A DNA stretch of 64,000 nucleotides from Allocoprobacillus halotolerans (GCF_024399475.1 NZ_CP101620.1:637608-701607), one strand, 5' to 3'; positions 8,222 to 19,725 are shown, numbered from the stretch's first letter. Made by a program: numbers and translations. Notes: generated from the sequence alone by a model not told the origin.

Positions 8222-8247
8222 AATCAGCCATATGTGCTGATTTTTTT
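8222..8247 (+). terminator. Intrinsic terminator facing the invertible promoter
   Basis: AATCAGC (8222-8228), a 7-base loop and GCTGATT (8236-8242) form a perfect stem followed by a T7 run. It lies about 40 bases after the predicted start of the rightward promoter, so transcripts in the present orientation would be short and non-coding. It would also end the recombinase transcript if the segment were inverted. Confidence 0.85.
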
Positions 8248-8350
8248 CGTTTATCCAATTATTAAATTTTATATTCTTTTCTAAATTTTGTTTCTTACAT
8301 GTTAAGTACAACAAAAAGATTGCTTATTGAAAATAGATTAACAAAAAAAA

Positions 8351-8376
8351 CATAGCTATTTTATGATATAACTATG
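8351..8376 (-). terminator. Weak minus-strand terminator-like hairpin
   Basis: On the minus strand CATAGTTAT pairs with ATAGCTATG (one G-T wobble), followed by an uninterrupted T8 run. It lies just upstream of the plus-strand ORF at 8435 and would block leftward transcription from entering the switch region. Confidence 0.5.
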
Positions 8377-8434
8377 CCTTTATATTCAATATTTCTCTCT
8401 TAAAAATATATAAAATTTTAATTAAACCAATAGC

Positions 8435-8920
8435 ATGACTTTAAATCATTGTGTTTTATACGATATAAATAGTTTAGTAGAAATGTATGATGTCAATGAA
8501 TTTCAAAAATATACATCTCATTATTTCAGTATTGGAAATGATAATAGTGATAGAGAATTGATTATGAAAACTCAAAAAGAGGCATTGAAGTGTGGCTTTT
8601 TAGATGCAAGATCCATTGGAACAAGTGAACCAGATGTGTGGTTTAATTTTACAACATGGATTGAAAAGGGTTGTCTAATAGAAGAAGAAAACAAAACCAC
8701 TCCAAAAACAGGAAATATTGTAGTTATCAATATTCCTCAAAACAAAAAAGCATTTTTAATAGATATGAAAAAGGTTTTTTCATTGAATATTTCAACAAAT
8801 ATTCTCTTACAAAACATCAATTTATTACCATACATTATTGTTGAAAATATTCATATGAGTAAAGCTCAAAAACTGACCAATAAAACAAAATATCCTGAAT
8901 GTTATTATTTTTATAAATAA
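8435..8920 (+). CDS. Hypothetical protein, 161 residues
   Basis: The frame encodes a soluble protein starting MTLNHCVLYDINSLVEMYDVN. It has no signal peptide, membrane segment or motif I recognise. A stop lies four codons upstream of the ATG, and no convincing ribosome site precedes it, so a later ATG may be used or the gene may be a remnant. Composition resembles neighbouring coding DNA. It lies beyond the terminator at 8222-8247, so the invertible promoter probably does not express it. Confidence 0.4.
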   Translation: MTLNHCVLYDINSLVEMYDVNEFQKYTSHYFSIGNDNSDRELIMKTQKEALKCGFLDARSIGTSEPDVWFNFTTWIEKGCLIEEENKTTPKTGNIVVINIPQNKKAFLIDMKKVFSLNISTNILLQNINLLPYIIVENIHMSKAQKLTNKTKYPECYYFYK

Positions 8921-9258
8921 TTCCATTTTCATAATTGAAACACATGACCAGATAACAAACAAAGAAATTCTGTAATATAAAAATAAATGGTTAGAAAACT
9001 TTTATGAAAAGCAATGAAACAAGAGCATCAGTTTAATAATCAATACTATAAGAAATAAGCATATTATTTACTTTAAGCAAATAATATGCTATATTTATCT
9101 TGAAAAGAAAGTTTTTTAAACTTTTTTATAGAAATAAAAAGAAAAATGAAGAATTTTTGCGTATATATATAATAGAAGGGTATTTTAATCCTGTTTATCA
9201 TTCCTTAAATATGGAAAGTTTTGAAACTATAAAAATCTTAGAGAAGGAGTGATTAACT
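8921..9258. other. Intergenic region with a long hairpin and a possible promoter
   Basis: A perfect 12-bp inverted repeat (9058-9069 with 9079-9090, AGCATATTATTT) has no T run after it on either strand. Further right, TATATATATAAT near 9160-9171 could be the -10 element of the nuclease gene, which has an AGAAGGAG ribosome site at about 9241-9248. I see no RNA gene and no further coding frame. Confidence 0.4.
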
Positions 9259-10121
9259 ATGAATCAACAGTATTTGGAGATACTGGAAATACTTAGACCT
9301 ATTGACAATGAGTTCATGAAAGTTCTATTCAAGAATCAAAATTGTGTTGAACTTCTTGTCAAAACAATCTTTGGTGATGATGTTTCCTTAATGAAGTTTG
9401 AAACTGAAGATGAACGTAAGAATCTTCAGGGCAGGTCCATAGGGATGGATATTGTCGTTACGCTTAGTGATGGTAGGATTATCGACATTGAAATGGAAAG
9501 AAGCACAGAAAACGCTACGCCATTAAGAGCGAGGTATCATGCAAGCATATTAGATTGTAGTGAATCATTTGCAGGTGAAGAATGGAATCAGATTGAAGAA
9601 ATGTATGTTATCTTCATATGTGAAAAGGACGTATTTAATACGAAACAACTTGTTAATCCTATTGAAAGATATATGGTGAATGGTGATTTGTTTAATGATA
9701 AGTTACATATCATCTATTTAAATGCGAGTATACAGGATGAAAGTCCATTAGGGTTGTTGATGCATGACTTGATGTGCAGTGATCCAAGTCAAATGTATTA
9801 TGAAGTCTTGAGAACAAGAGTCAGTTATTTTAAAAAATCAGAAAGGGGAAGTTAAAAATGTGTAAAAAACTAAGAGAGCTTGTAGAAGAAGAAAGAAAAG
9901 AAGCAAAACAAGAAGGTGTAAAGATTGGGGAAGAACGTGGAGAGAAACGTGGTATATTAAAAGGTAAAATTGAAACTCTTATGAAAATCTTAATTAAGAG
10001 ATTTGCGAATGAAAATCTTGAATGGGTCAAAGAATGCAATGAAGAGCAGATAGAAAAGATTGAAAAGAATATTTTTAAAGAAATTAGTTATAAAGATTTT
10101 TACCAATTAGTCCATTCATAA
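9259..10121 (+). pseudogene. Rpn/PD-(D/E)XK nuclease family protein (transposase-like), one frameshift
   Basis: The first frame (9259-9855) starts MNQQYLEILEILRPIDNEFMK and has GMDIVVTLSDGRIIDIEMER, the D...E-x-E nuclease core of the PDDEXK_2/Rpn family. The second (9858-10121) holds the usual charged coiled tail, EERKEAKQEGVKIGEERGEK. Adding one G to the G4 run near 9845 joins them as SERGKLKMCKKLREL, about 288 residues. Such proteins often occur in many copies and are annotated as transposase-like; Rpn homologues promote recombination. Function here is unknown. The frameshift may be technical. Confidence 0.75.
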
Positions 10122-10124
10122 TCA

Positions 10125-10148
10125 TCAGAGATACTTTTGTATCTCTGA
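10125..10148 (+). terminator. Hairpin after the Rpn-like gene
   Basis: TCAGAGATAC, a TTTT loop and GTATCTCTGA form a perfect 10-bp stem four bases after the stop codon. The T run after it is short (TTTATTG), so it is a moderate terminator. Confidence 0.65.
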
Positions 10149-10365
10149 TTTATTGAATTGTTATCATATAAAAAAACAATATATATGTAGAGCTAATTAT
10201 TACCAATTATATTATTCTTTATTTCAAATAAATCATTTATTTTTAACATACAACCACAATCTTTTTATGATATTTTTATAACATGAAAGGATTGTTTTTA
10301 TTATGTTTAAAAATATAAATCATAAATTTTAATAAAATGAGTGCTACTCGATATATTTCATATAT

Positions 10366-10391
10366 AAAAACAGCCACTATTATAGCGACTG
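10366..10391 (-). terminator. Terminator of the pulA-pth-mfd transcript
   Basis: On the minus strand a 10-bp stem with wobbles (10382-10391 with 10371-10380) leads into a T5 run. It overlaps the mfd stop codon. Confidence 0.75.
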
Positions 10392-13300
10392 TTCATTTTT
10401 ATTCTTCAATTCATTGAGTAATTCAATGGTATGAGGTAACCATTGTCCAATTGTTGGAATCATAATCACAATTTCATTTTTTACATATTTTAACTGTGGT
10501 TTTTCAAATAAACGATTAACAAGTTCAAAAAGCCAATCACCTGCAATATGATTAGAGAATTGCTGTGTCAACAGGATTTCAACATTGCCACCGACATCTT
10601 TGACCTCATCAATAAATGGTTCAGTACATAAGATTTCATATTGACGTTTTAATACAATATTGGCTACCTCTCTTGGCAATTTTCCATATAAATCTTGAAG
10701 TTCTTTTTCAATAGACTGAAGTTGTGTTAAATGTTGAGCCTTATAAATACGTTGATATAAATTTAATTTTGCCATATCATTTTCCACATAATTTTCTGGA
10801 ATATAGCCATCCACAGGTACATTTTGTACAGGAACTTCTTGTTCTTCTTTTTTATTCCCTGTTTTTTCATCAATCGCTTCTTGAAGAATCTTCATATACA
10901 TATCAAAACCAACAGTATCAATAAATCCAGCCTGCTCACCACCAAGAATATCACCAGAACCACGAATAGATAAATCTCTCATGGCAATCTTATATCCACT
11001 TCCTAGCTGAGCAAACTCTTTAATGGCTTTTAAACGTTTCGTTGCTTCTTCATTCATTTGCTTGTTTTTAGCATACAGTAAATAAGCATAAGCCAAACGT
11101 TCGCTACGACCTACACGTCCTTTAATCTGATAAAGCTGTGATAAACCAAAGCGATCTGCATTTTCAATAATAATCGTATTAGCATTAGGAATATCAATTC
11201 CTGTTTCAATGATTGTTGTACAAACCAAAACATCATATTCTTTATCCACAAAAGATTGCATCACTTTTTCAAGTTCATCTTTACTCATGCGACCATGTCC
11301 AATTCCAATTTTAGCCTGGGGCACAAGTCTGGCAATTTCATTAGCCACACTTTCGATATTGGCTGTTTGATTATGTAAATAGAACACCTGCCCTTTTCTA
11401 CCCAACTCTCTTTCAATCACTTGTTTAACAAGCTGAGGACTTTTTCCATGACATAAGTTTGAACTGGCAAACGATTAAGAGGTGGCGTTTCGATTTGCGA
11501 TAAACCTCGAATCCCCATTAAAGACATCTGTAAAGTTCTTGGAATAGGTGTAGCCGTTAAAGTTAAAACATCAATTGTTTTTCTGATTTCTTTAATCTTT
11601 TCTTTTTGTTTGACACCAAAACGTTGTTCCTCATCAATACATAATAAACCTAAATCTTTAAACGTAACATCATTGGATAAAATACGATGTGTTCCTACTA
11701 ATAAATCAATTTTTCCTTCTTTTAAATCAGCAAGAATTTGTTTTCTTTGTTTTGTAGAAGTAAAACGATTCAACAGAGCAATTGTGACTGGAAAGTTTTC
11801 AAAACGTTTTTCCATTGTATGATAATGTTGTGAAGATAAAATTGTTGTAGGACAAAGAAAAGCCACTTGTTTACCACCTAAAATAGCTTTAAAACAAGCA
11901 CGTAAAGCCACTTCTGTTTTCCCAAAACCAACATCTCCACAAAGTAAACGATCCATTGGTCGTGGTGTTTCCATATCAGCTTTAATTTCTTTAACTGCTG
12001 CTTTTTGATCCGGTGTTAATTCATAACCAAAGCATTCTTCAAACTGTAATTGTAAAGTATCATCTTGAGGAAACGCAAAACCAGGTTGTTTCATTCTTTG
12101 AGCATAAATTTCGATTAAACGATCAGCTAAATCATCAACCTTATTTCTGACTCTTTGTTTTGTTTTTTGCCATTCGGTACTGTTTAAAGCATGAATTTTA
12201 GGCACTTTTCCATCTCTGGAAGCATATTTTCTCACAAGTTTAAAATTTTCTACTGGAATATACAATGTATCATTCCCTTTATAGGCAATATACAAATAAT
12301 CCTTCTTCGCACCTCTGACTTCTAATGTCTTGATTCCCATATATTGTCCAATCCCATTGACATCATGAACAACATAATCACCAATATTTAATTCTGTATA
12401 ATCATTAATAACTTTCGCATCTTTATATTTAATATAACCTTTTTTCTTTTGATGATTGACTTTAAATAATTCTTTTTCCGTCATTAAAATAACATGTTCA
12501 TCACAAAAATCAATACCTGTAGAAAGGTTCCCCATATAAATATTAATTTCTGGATAGATATGATCATCATTTCCTATCAAAGTATACGTTAAATGATGCT
12601 TGTCTAACAAATCCGTCATCATTTGAATCTGATGATTATTTTCTAAACACATTAAAATCGTATTTTGAATTAAATAATCCTTAATCTGTTGAATTAACTG
12701 TGTTTCATTAAGTAATGATAATTGAACTTCTCTCGTAAGGAATGTAATTTGTTTTTCATTTGTTTTAAAATCTACAAAATCAATATCAGATTTTTTTAAT
12801 AAAGGTTGTAATTCATGATATAAAGATAAACCTTTCACCATTTTCCCCATACTTTGAAGTTCATGTGTATAATAGAAAGTTTCTTCAACATATTGGTTAT
12901 AAACTGTTTTGATTTTCTCTTGGCTCGATGTCACAATCAAAACATCATCAAAATAAGAACGTAACGTTGTTGAAGATGCAAACAATCCCATATATTGGTA
13001 TAGACGTGACGAAGCTTGGTGGTTTTTGATTGACTCAATATCAATAGATATTTCTTCATCAAGTTCATCCTGATATTCATCACATTTTGTCTTATCTTTT
13101 AAGTCCTCAATTTGTGAAATAACACCTTCTATATCCTGATTATCAAAAAGTAAATCCGTCGCTGGTAAAATCGTTACTTCTTGGACATTTTCTAATGAAC
13201 GTTGAGTATTTTTATCAAAGAAACGTAAACTTTCTATTTCATCATCAAAGAATTCAATACGAATCGGACTATCATATTGAATGGAATAAACATCAATCAC

Positions 13301-13816
13301 ACCACCACGTTTTGAATAATAGAAAGGTTCATCGACACGTTGAATCATCTGATAACCACTATACATTAATTTTTCTCTTAAAATCAATGGATCAATCGTC
13401 ATCCCTACTTTTAAATGTAAAGTATATTCTTCAAATAATTGAGGATGAGGTAAATAACGCAAATAACTTTGGGTATGACAAATCACCACAAGGGGTTGAT
13501 GTGTCAAGATTTGTGATAATGCGAAAATACGTTCACCTATCAATTCTTGTGAAGAGGCCAATGCCTCAACACGTAAGGATTCATCACATGGAAAGAAAAC
13601 AACTTTTTGTTTTAATAAAGGATGCAGTTCCTGATATAAAAGCTGTGCCTGATATAAACTGTCTTTAATAACCAGCATTGTTTTGGGATTAGCGAAAAAA
13701 GCACTAGCAATAAGCATCGCTTCATCGCTAGCGTGAGATACAACAATCTCGCCTTTTCCTTTTCTCATCGCAAGATATGCTGGATTATTTTTTAAAACTT
13801 GAATAATCTTCTTCAT
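10380..13816 (-). pseudogene. mfd: Transcription-repair coupling factor Mfd, one frameshift
   Basis: The long N-terminal part (11417-13816, 799 residues) has the UvrB-like module, the RNA polymerase interaction domain (YVVHDVNGIGQYMGIKTLE), Walker A in LLCGDVGFGKTEVALR and the CIDEEQRFGV box. The C-terminal part (10380-11420) starts IERELGRKGQVFYLHNQ and contains GRVGRSERLAYAYLL and the TRCF domain. Adding one A to an A5 run near 11443 restores EKSPQLVKQVIERELG and a protein of about 1145 residues, normal for Mfd. The enzyme displaces stalled RNA polymerase and recruits UvrA. Loss of Mfd is possible, but the homopolymer position suggests an assembly error. Confidence 0.92.
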
Positions 13817-13829
13817 ATCTATTCATCTC

Positions 13830-14384
13830 CTAATTAAAGGTATTCATAGCTGTGATAAAATCTTTATCAAGAATCGTTTGAACAGCTTTTCTAGCATTAA
13901 CTATACCTTCTTCAATCAATGGTTGCTGTTCCTTAGTAAAACGTCCTAAGACATAATCAACCACTGGAATTTGAGCATGTTTATCAATCCCTACACGAAT
14001 ACGTTTAAAGTTTTGTGTGCCTACATGTTGAATAATACTTTTCATTCCGTTGTGTCCACCAGCACTACCACTTTGTCTTAAACGTAACTTTCCTGTTGGC
14101 ATGTCCATATCATCATAAATAACTATCAAATCTTCTACATTTATTTTAAAGAAATTCATTACTTGGATCACTGATTCACCTGAATTATTCATATATGTGA
14201 GAGGTTTTAAAAAGATAACATCTTCACCCTGATATTTCCATTTCACATATTCACCTTTGAATTTCTTGTTGTTGATAGACACATGAAATTCATCAGCTAA
14301 AGCATCCAACACCATAAATCCCACATTATGTCTTGTGCGTTCATATTCTTTTCCTGGATTTCCCAATCCTACAATTAATTTCAT
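13830..14384 (-). CDS. pth: Peptidyl-tRNA hydrolase
   Basis: This 184-residue enzyme releases tRNA from prematurely dropped peptidyl-tRNA. It shows the family block KLIVGLGNPGKEYERTRHNVG with the catalytic His, the LKPLTYMNNSGESV substrate loop, YDDMDMPTGKLRLR and GSAGGHNGMKSI. The ATG at 14384 is chosen over TTG at 14390 because GGAG lies 6 bases upstream. It sits between pulA and mfd with gaps of 9 and 13 bases; the pth-mfd pairing is common in Firmicutes. Length is normal. Confidence 0.96.
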   Translation of the reverse strand: MKLIVGLGNPGKEYERTRHNVGFMVLDALADEFHVSINNKKFKGEYVKWKYQGEDVIFLKPLTYMNNSGESVIQVMNFFKINVEDLIVIYDDMDMPTGKLRLRQSGSAGGHNGMKSIIQHVGTQNFKRIRVGIDKHAQIPVVDYVLGRFTKEQQPLIEEGIVNARKAVQTILDKDFITAMNTFN

Positions 14385-14393
14385 ATACAACTC

Positions 14394-16489
14394 CTATCTT
14401 ACTAATATCGCACAACAAACACCATTAACATCTAACTTATGATCTAAGATTTTTCCTTTTTCACTATGATATAAAAGTGTAAAGCCATCTTCTACATCAA
14501 CCGGAATAGTTTCTAAAGACGCATTAAAATAAATCACAAAATCTTTATATTCGCCTTCACTTTGATGTAATGAATATTTAATCATACGATGATTAATATT
14601 TTCAGTTTTGACATTTTTACGTATCATATCATAATTTCCATATCTAAAACAAGGATTATTTTTTCTTAAATGAATTAAAAACTGAATAAACTGTGTTGTA
14701 TCAATTTCCATATCCTTACGATTCCAATCTAAGGCATTAACCTGATCACCAGCATTGTAAGTATTAGAAAGACCACCTTTGGTTCTAAAGAATTCCTGTC
14801 CACTATGTAAGAAAGGAACACCTTGTGATAAAATAACTGCTGCCATCATCAAACGGGCGCGTCTTTTTCTTATTTTTTCGGTCTCATCATAATTAGAAAT
14901 CTGTAATTTATCATAACAAGTCGCATTATCATGGCATTCAACATAGTTAATAGATTGAGTAATTTTTGCAAACATATCTAAGTTACAAATTGCTCTCATC
15001 GCATCATTTGTCTTATACGTATCACCTGAAAAATATCCTTTTGTTTCCATCTGATTTGTTCCTCTTAATGTATCTCTAAAGAAATCATTAAAGAAACCAA
15101 TATGTGGTGTTTTAAAATTATTTTGAATCGTTGTACGCATACTTTCATCTAATGCTGTTGACATATTCCAGCCTTCACCATAAACCACAAATGAAGGATC
15201 CAATGCCTTTCCTTGAGCATCAACCAATTTCATCGTTTCCTGATCAATAATACCCATTAAATCAAAACGGAATCCATCAATTCCATATAAAACCTGCCAA
15301 CGTTTACACATATCTAAAATATATTTACGACACATTAAAGCCGTTGTATTTAAATCGTTGCCACACCATGAACCATTGGATAAGCTTCCATCCTTATTTC
15401 TTCTAAAGAAATAATGAGGAACAGTCTTTTCTAAAGCATTTATATTCACATCATGCATATGATTAAAAACCACATCCATCACAACACGAATACCACGTGA
15501 GTGTAAGGCTTCAATCATACGTTGTGCTTCTGTAATACGCATATATCCATCATCTGGATCAGTCACATAACTTCCCTCAGTTACATTATATGCCAAAGGA
15601 TCATAACCCCAGTTATATAATTCTAAAGGATTTTTTCATCTACTGTCGCAAAATCAGCAATCGGCATAAGTTGTAAATGTGTGATACCAAGACATGACAA
15701 ATAATCTAAACCTGTTGGATTGCCACTATCTGTAGATGTATTTAACTCTGTAAAAGCAAGAAACTTCCCTTTATTTTTCATTCCACTCGTTGATGACATA
15801 GAAAAATCTCTTACACTTGTTTCATAAATAATCATATCCGTCATTTTTTCTAATGGTGGTAGTTGATGTTTATGACAAGGCACATTATTTAAATCAATAA
15901 TAATGCTAGCACGTCCATTAGCAGATGAAGAATAAGAATATGGATCCAAACTCACATCATAATGATCTGTATGTCGAATTAAATAAACATATTGTTGTAA
16001 TTCTAAATCCTCATGAACTTCAACACTATATACACCTTTCTTTGTTCTTTTCATTGGAAAAAGTTCTGTTTCCCCATTCCATTTTATAACTTTTAAAATG
16101 ACATCTGTTGCAAGTGGTGCCCAAACTTTAAATGTTGTTTTTTCTTTTGTATAATGATTTCCTAAATCATCTTTATCATAAAAATATAACTCATCAAATT
16201 TATCACACATCGAAAGTTTCGAAAAATCAAGATAACAGCTTAATCCATAAGCATCCACAATCTTATAAACTTTCCCCATTGTAAAATTGGTATGAAAAAC
16301 ATATTCTTGAAACCCATTATTTCCATTATTATTCAATGAATCTCCATTTAAAGGAATCAATTCATCATTTTCAATATTTTTAATATAAAACTGACTGCTA
16401 ATTCCATTATAATAACCTTTAGATAAATAGACTCTAATTTCATTAAATGTCACAGCATAAGCCTTCATTCTTACTGCATTTTCTTCCAT
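14394..16489 (-). pseudogene. pulA: Type I pullulanase (GH13, alpha-glucan debranching), one frameshift
   Basis: The N-terminal frame (15623-16489) carries the N-terminal beta domain and a CBM48-like domain (TTFKVWAPLATDVILKVIKWNG). The C-terminal frame (14394-15596) has VVMDVVFNHMHDV, the nucleophile in GIDGFRFDLMGIID, the acid/base in VVYGEGWNM and VECHDNATC. Adding one A to the A6 run near 15638 restores NPLELYNWGYDPLAYNVTEG, the pullulanase signature, giving about 698 residues. It cuts alpha-1,6 branches in glycogen or pullulan. No signal peptide is visible, so it acts inside the cell, consistent with the nearby glycogen genes. Start at 16489 has AAAGGA upstream. Confidence 0.9.
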
Positions 16490-16705
16490 ACTGTTTTCCT
16501 TTCTTTATTTATAATATATGTCATATAACCATTCCAAGTATACCATAAAAAGGCACAAAAAACTATCAAAGAATGTAACCCCTTTACTTTTCGTTTTGAC
16601 TCTTTTTATATTTTATTTAATCATATATAAATATCATCTTAATGATTAAGTATGTTATATTTTATAAATTCTTTCAATAACAAGTCTTGAATAATTTATC
16701 AATGA

Positions 16706-16759
16706 AAATAAAAGAAAAGCTGAACGAATATACTTTTTCAAAAGCACTTCGTTACAGCT
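16706..16759 (-). terminator. Terminator after the Na/Pi cotransporter gene
   Basis: On the minus strand AGCTG-T-AACGAA pairs with TTCGTTCAGCT across a loop of about 19 bases, then a T-rich tract follows. One bulged base. Confidence 0.6.
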
Positions 16760-16761
16760 CT

Positions 16762-18441
16762 TTATTTTTCATCTTTTATTCCATCAATCATTTTCATAGC
16801 TTTCATAGCTTCTCTAGCTTTATAGAAAGCCTGTGCAATATTTAATCCATGATCTCCGATTCTTTCAAAATCTGTTAAGATTTTGGTATAGACAACGCTA
16901 TTCTCTGCTGTACATCTCTTCTCTTTTAATCTGACTAGCTGATTCACTGAGAACTGATGGTGTGTCTTGTCAATGTTTTCTTCTATCACATCAACTTTAT
17001 CAACAATACCACTGAATTCATCATAGTTCATGATCTTCAATTCGTCTAGGATGTTTACACATAGACTGCTCATGATTCCGATTTCATCCATCGCCTCATG
17101 TGAGAATTGCTTATCCTCTTTATAGAGCAATTCTGCACGATTGGCTATGTTTATCGCATGATCCCCGATTCTTTCAATATCCGCTGCCACCTTTAAGAAC
17201 AGTCCTATTGGCTGTGCCCCTTCTACTGGAAACTCTGTTGAAATGGCACTTGTCGTAAATTCTACGATGTTTTTATTGAGATAGTTGATATATTCCTCAT
17301 TCTTTTGTAGTTTTTCATATTTATCTTCCCTGAACTCTATCAACAGTTCAAATGATTTTCTGACATTATCAATCGCTACATCCAACATATTTTGTGTTTC
17401 ATTGAATAATTGTGTATTCGCTATTGCACTTGTTCCAATATGATAATCATTTGTGAAGATATTAAAGTCCAAATATTTTAACTGCATCTTTCCTTCCAGT
17501 TCTGGTTTCTCTGGTAATATCAGATAAGAAAGATTGACTAGTTTTTCACCAATTGGCAATAAGATAATTGTTGTGACAACATTAAAGACTGTATGTACAT
17601 TGGCAATCTGTGCAACGACATTAGTTGGTGTCAATGATGCCATAAACGCTGCAAATGGTGTCACCATACTAATAATCACAAAGATAATTGTTCCTATGAT
17701 ATTGAATGACAAATGAATCACTGTTGTTCGTTTGGCATTGCGGTTGGCTCCTATCGATGCCAAGACTGATGTGACACATGTTCCAATGTTCTGTCCAAAC
17801 AATACATAAATGGCTGATGGTAAAGTCACGACTCCACTCATCGCTAATGCCTGTAAGATACCCACTGATGCAGATGATGACTGAATGATAGCTGTAAAGA
17901 CAGCACCTACAAGAATTCCTATCAATGGATTTTCAAAGTTGGATACAATGTTTGCAAACTCAGCTGATTCACGTAATGGAACCATGGCTGTGGACATCAT
18001 TTCCATCCCCATGAATAAAATCCCTAGACCTGCAATGATTTCACCAAAGGCATCAAGTTTCTTGCTTTTAAAGAAAGCAATCAAGACAACCCCAGCAAAA
18101 GCAATAACTGGTGCTAATGCTGTAATATCCAAAGCAATCAGCTGACCTGTAATGGTTGTTCCAATATTGGCACCCATAATCACCCATACAGCATTTTTAA
18201 GTTGCATAAGACCAGCATTGACAAAACCTACTGCCATGACTGTTGTAGCTGATGATGATTGCATGATTGCTGTTGTTAATGCTCCTACAAGTGTTCCTAA
18301 AAAACGATTTGTTGTCAATTTTTCCAAAATTGATTTCATCTTATTCCCGGCAGCCAGCTCCAGACCATTTGACATCATTGTCATCCCATAAAGGAATAGA
18401 GCTAACCCTCCAAGCATTGAGAATAAATTTGTTAGTTCCAT
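16762..18441 (-). CDS. Na+/phosphate cotransporter with PhoU-like tail
   Basis: This 559-residue membrane protein has the two inverted Na/Pi cotransporter repeats, marked by TTAIMQSSSATTVMAVGFV and VFTAIIQSSSASVGILQAL. About eight or nine hydrophobic segments span residues 1-310, and a cytoplasmic PhoU-like helical domain follows (residues 340-550, with AADIERIGDHAINIANRAE and a second DFERIGDHGLNIA copy). It would import phosphate with sodium. The ATG at 18441 follows AGGAGG. It is a single-gene unit with its own terminator. Transport direction and regulation are not shown. Confidence 0.92.
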   Translation of the reverse strand: MELTNLFSMLGGLALFLYGMTMMSNGLELAAGNKMKSILEKLTTNRFLGTLVGALTTAIMQSSSATTVMAVGFVNAGLMQLKNAVWVIMGANIGTTITGQLIALDITALAPVIAFAGVVLIAFFKSKKLDAFGEIIAGLGILFMGMEMMSTAMVPLRESAEFANIVSNFENPLIGILVGAVFTAIIQSSSASVGILQALAMSGVVTLPSAIYVLFGQNIGTCVTSVLASIGANRNAKRTTVIHLSFNIIGTIIFVIISMVTPFAAFMASLTPTNVVAQIANVHTVFNVVTTIILLPIGEKLVNLSYLILPEKPELEGKMQLKYLDFNIFTNDYHIGTSAIANTQLFNETQNMLDVAIDNVRKSFELLIEFREDKYEKLQKNEEYINYLNKNIVEFTTSAISTEFPVEGAQPIGLFLKVAADIERIGDHAINIANRAELLYKEDKQFSHEAMDEIGIMSSLCVNILDELKIMNYDEFSGIVDKVDVIEENIDKTHHQFSVNQLVRLKEKRCTAENSVVYTKILTDFERIGDHGLNIAQAFYKAREAMKAMKMIDGIKDEK

Positions 18442-18610
18442 CTCTTCCTCCTATTTATACACAAATAAAACTTAACATAATATTAACACAATGTAAACAT
18501 GATTTTAACAAAAAAATCTTGATTCTATCAGCTTTAGACAGAAAATGTATAAAAATATTTCGTTATGACATACTCTTTATCAATATCTATATTTCCACTG
18601 TTGATTATGC

Positions 18611-18616
18611 TATAAT
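18611..18616 (+). promoter_or_regulatory. Extended -10 promoter for the flavodoxin-like gene
   Basis: TATGCTATAAT gives a TGn-TATAAT extended -10 element, 31 bases before the ATG at 18647. The -35 region is weak. A GGGGG ribosome site follows at about 18635. Confidence 0.5.
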
Positions 18617-18646
18617 ATTGAAAAGAATAAATATTGGGGGTAGCAA

Positions 18647-19676
18647 ATGAATCTTATACTCAGTGATTGTCCCCTTTGCCTTGAATTAGCACCACAAGAT
18701 ACATTGATTGACTTATTTTCATTGAACATCCATCATTGTGTGGGATGCTTTCAATACTGGGTTAAAACACCAGGAAAATGTGTGATATGTGATGATGCTG
18801 TTCATGTTTATCCTTGCATTGCCAAGAATCAGCATCTTATCATTGTCAGTCAAATGAAATTTGGTAGTTTTAATACAATTATGAAAACAATGTTAGAAAG
18901 AACACTACCAATACAACAACCTTTTATTCGTTTGCATCGTCGTGAAACCCATCATGTTTTAAGAGATGTCAAAAACAAAAAAGCAACACTAATCATCTAT
19001 GGAACATATGATGAAGAAGAAAAACAAATCTTTAGAAAGCTTATTCAACGCAATGAGTATAATATGAATTTTGATTCATCACAAATTCTCTTTGTTGAAA
19101 CTTCTCAACTTTCTGAAACAATTGCAAACAATATGCTAAAATTTTTCAAAATTATGTGCATAGTGATATCATAAAAATTCAAACAAATAATCATAATCAA
19201 ATTCTTCAACAAATATCTCAACATCAAGATGTCATACTTGCTTTCCCATTATATGTTGATTCATTGCCTGTGACATTACTAGATTTTTTAAAATCATGGC
19301 AAAAACATCCTCCAAGACATCAACCAGTGATTTCTTGTCTTGTAAATTGTGGATTTATTGTACTCCATCAAATGAATGTCGCTGTAGAGATGATTCAATT
19401 ATTTTGTAAACAAAAACAGTTATCTTTTGGCTCAGTTTTAAAAATTGGTAGTGGTGAAGCCATTTTAACAACACCTTTTCGTGGTCTTGTAGAAAAAAGA
19501 TTGCACGCTTTGCAAAAGCTATTAAAAATCATAAACATCAGACTTTACAAGTGACAATGCCCCTACCAAAAAGAATTTATGTGAAAGCCTCAACTGGTTA
19601 TTGGATTCGTTATGGAGAAAAATATCATACTTCAAAAAAGGATATGGAAACAATGGAAATTGAAAAAGCTGATTGA
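18647..19676 (+). pseudogene. Double flavodoxin-like NAD(P)H/FMN oxidoreductase, two frameshifts
   Basis: The first half has HHCVGCFQYWVKTPGKCVIC, the cysteine-bearing signature of the NADPH-dependent FMN reductase/flavodoxin superfamily. The second half has DVILAFPLYVDSLPVTLLDF, another flavodoxin-like block. One missing base near 19140 and one missing A in the A6 run near 19496 separate three frames. Restored, the protein runs through ARFAKAIKNHKHQTL and ends at 19676, about 343 residues. The tandem arrangement suggests two flavin-binding units in one chain. The substrate is unknown. The frameshifts fit the homopolymer pattern of the window. Confidence 0.65.
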
Positions 19677-19725
19677 TTTCAATCAGTAAAAAAGGTTGAC
19701 AGTAATGCCAATCCTTTTCATTTAT

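Noticed and set aside
9058..9090. Intrinsic terminator or tRNA-like hairpin
   Set aside because: The 12-bp stem is AT-rich with no T run on either side and no tRNA cloverleaf or CCA context.
13195..13668. 157-residue plus-strand frame inside mfd
   Set aside because: It lies entirely antisense to conserved Mfd sequence, lacks a ribosome site and is low-complexity in His and Ser, so it is a shadow.
17534..18391. Several plus-strand frames across the Na/Pi cotransporter gene
   Set aside because: They are antisense to conserved transmembrane repeats and have no ribosome sites.
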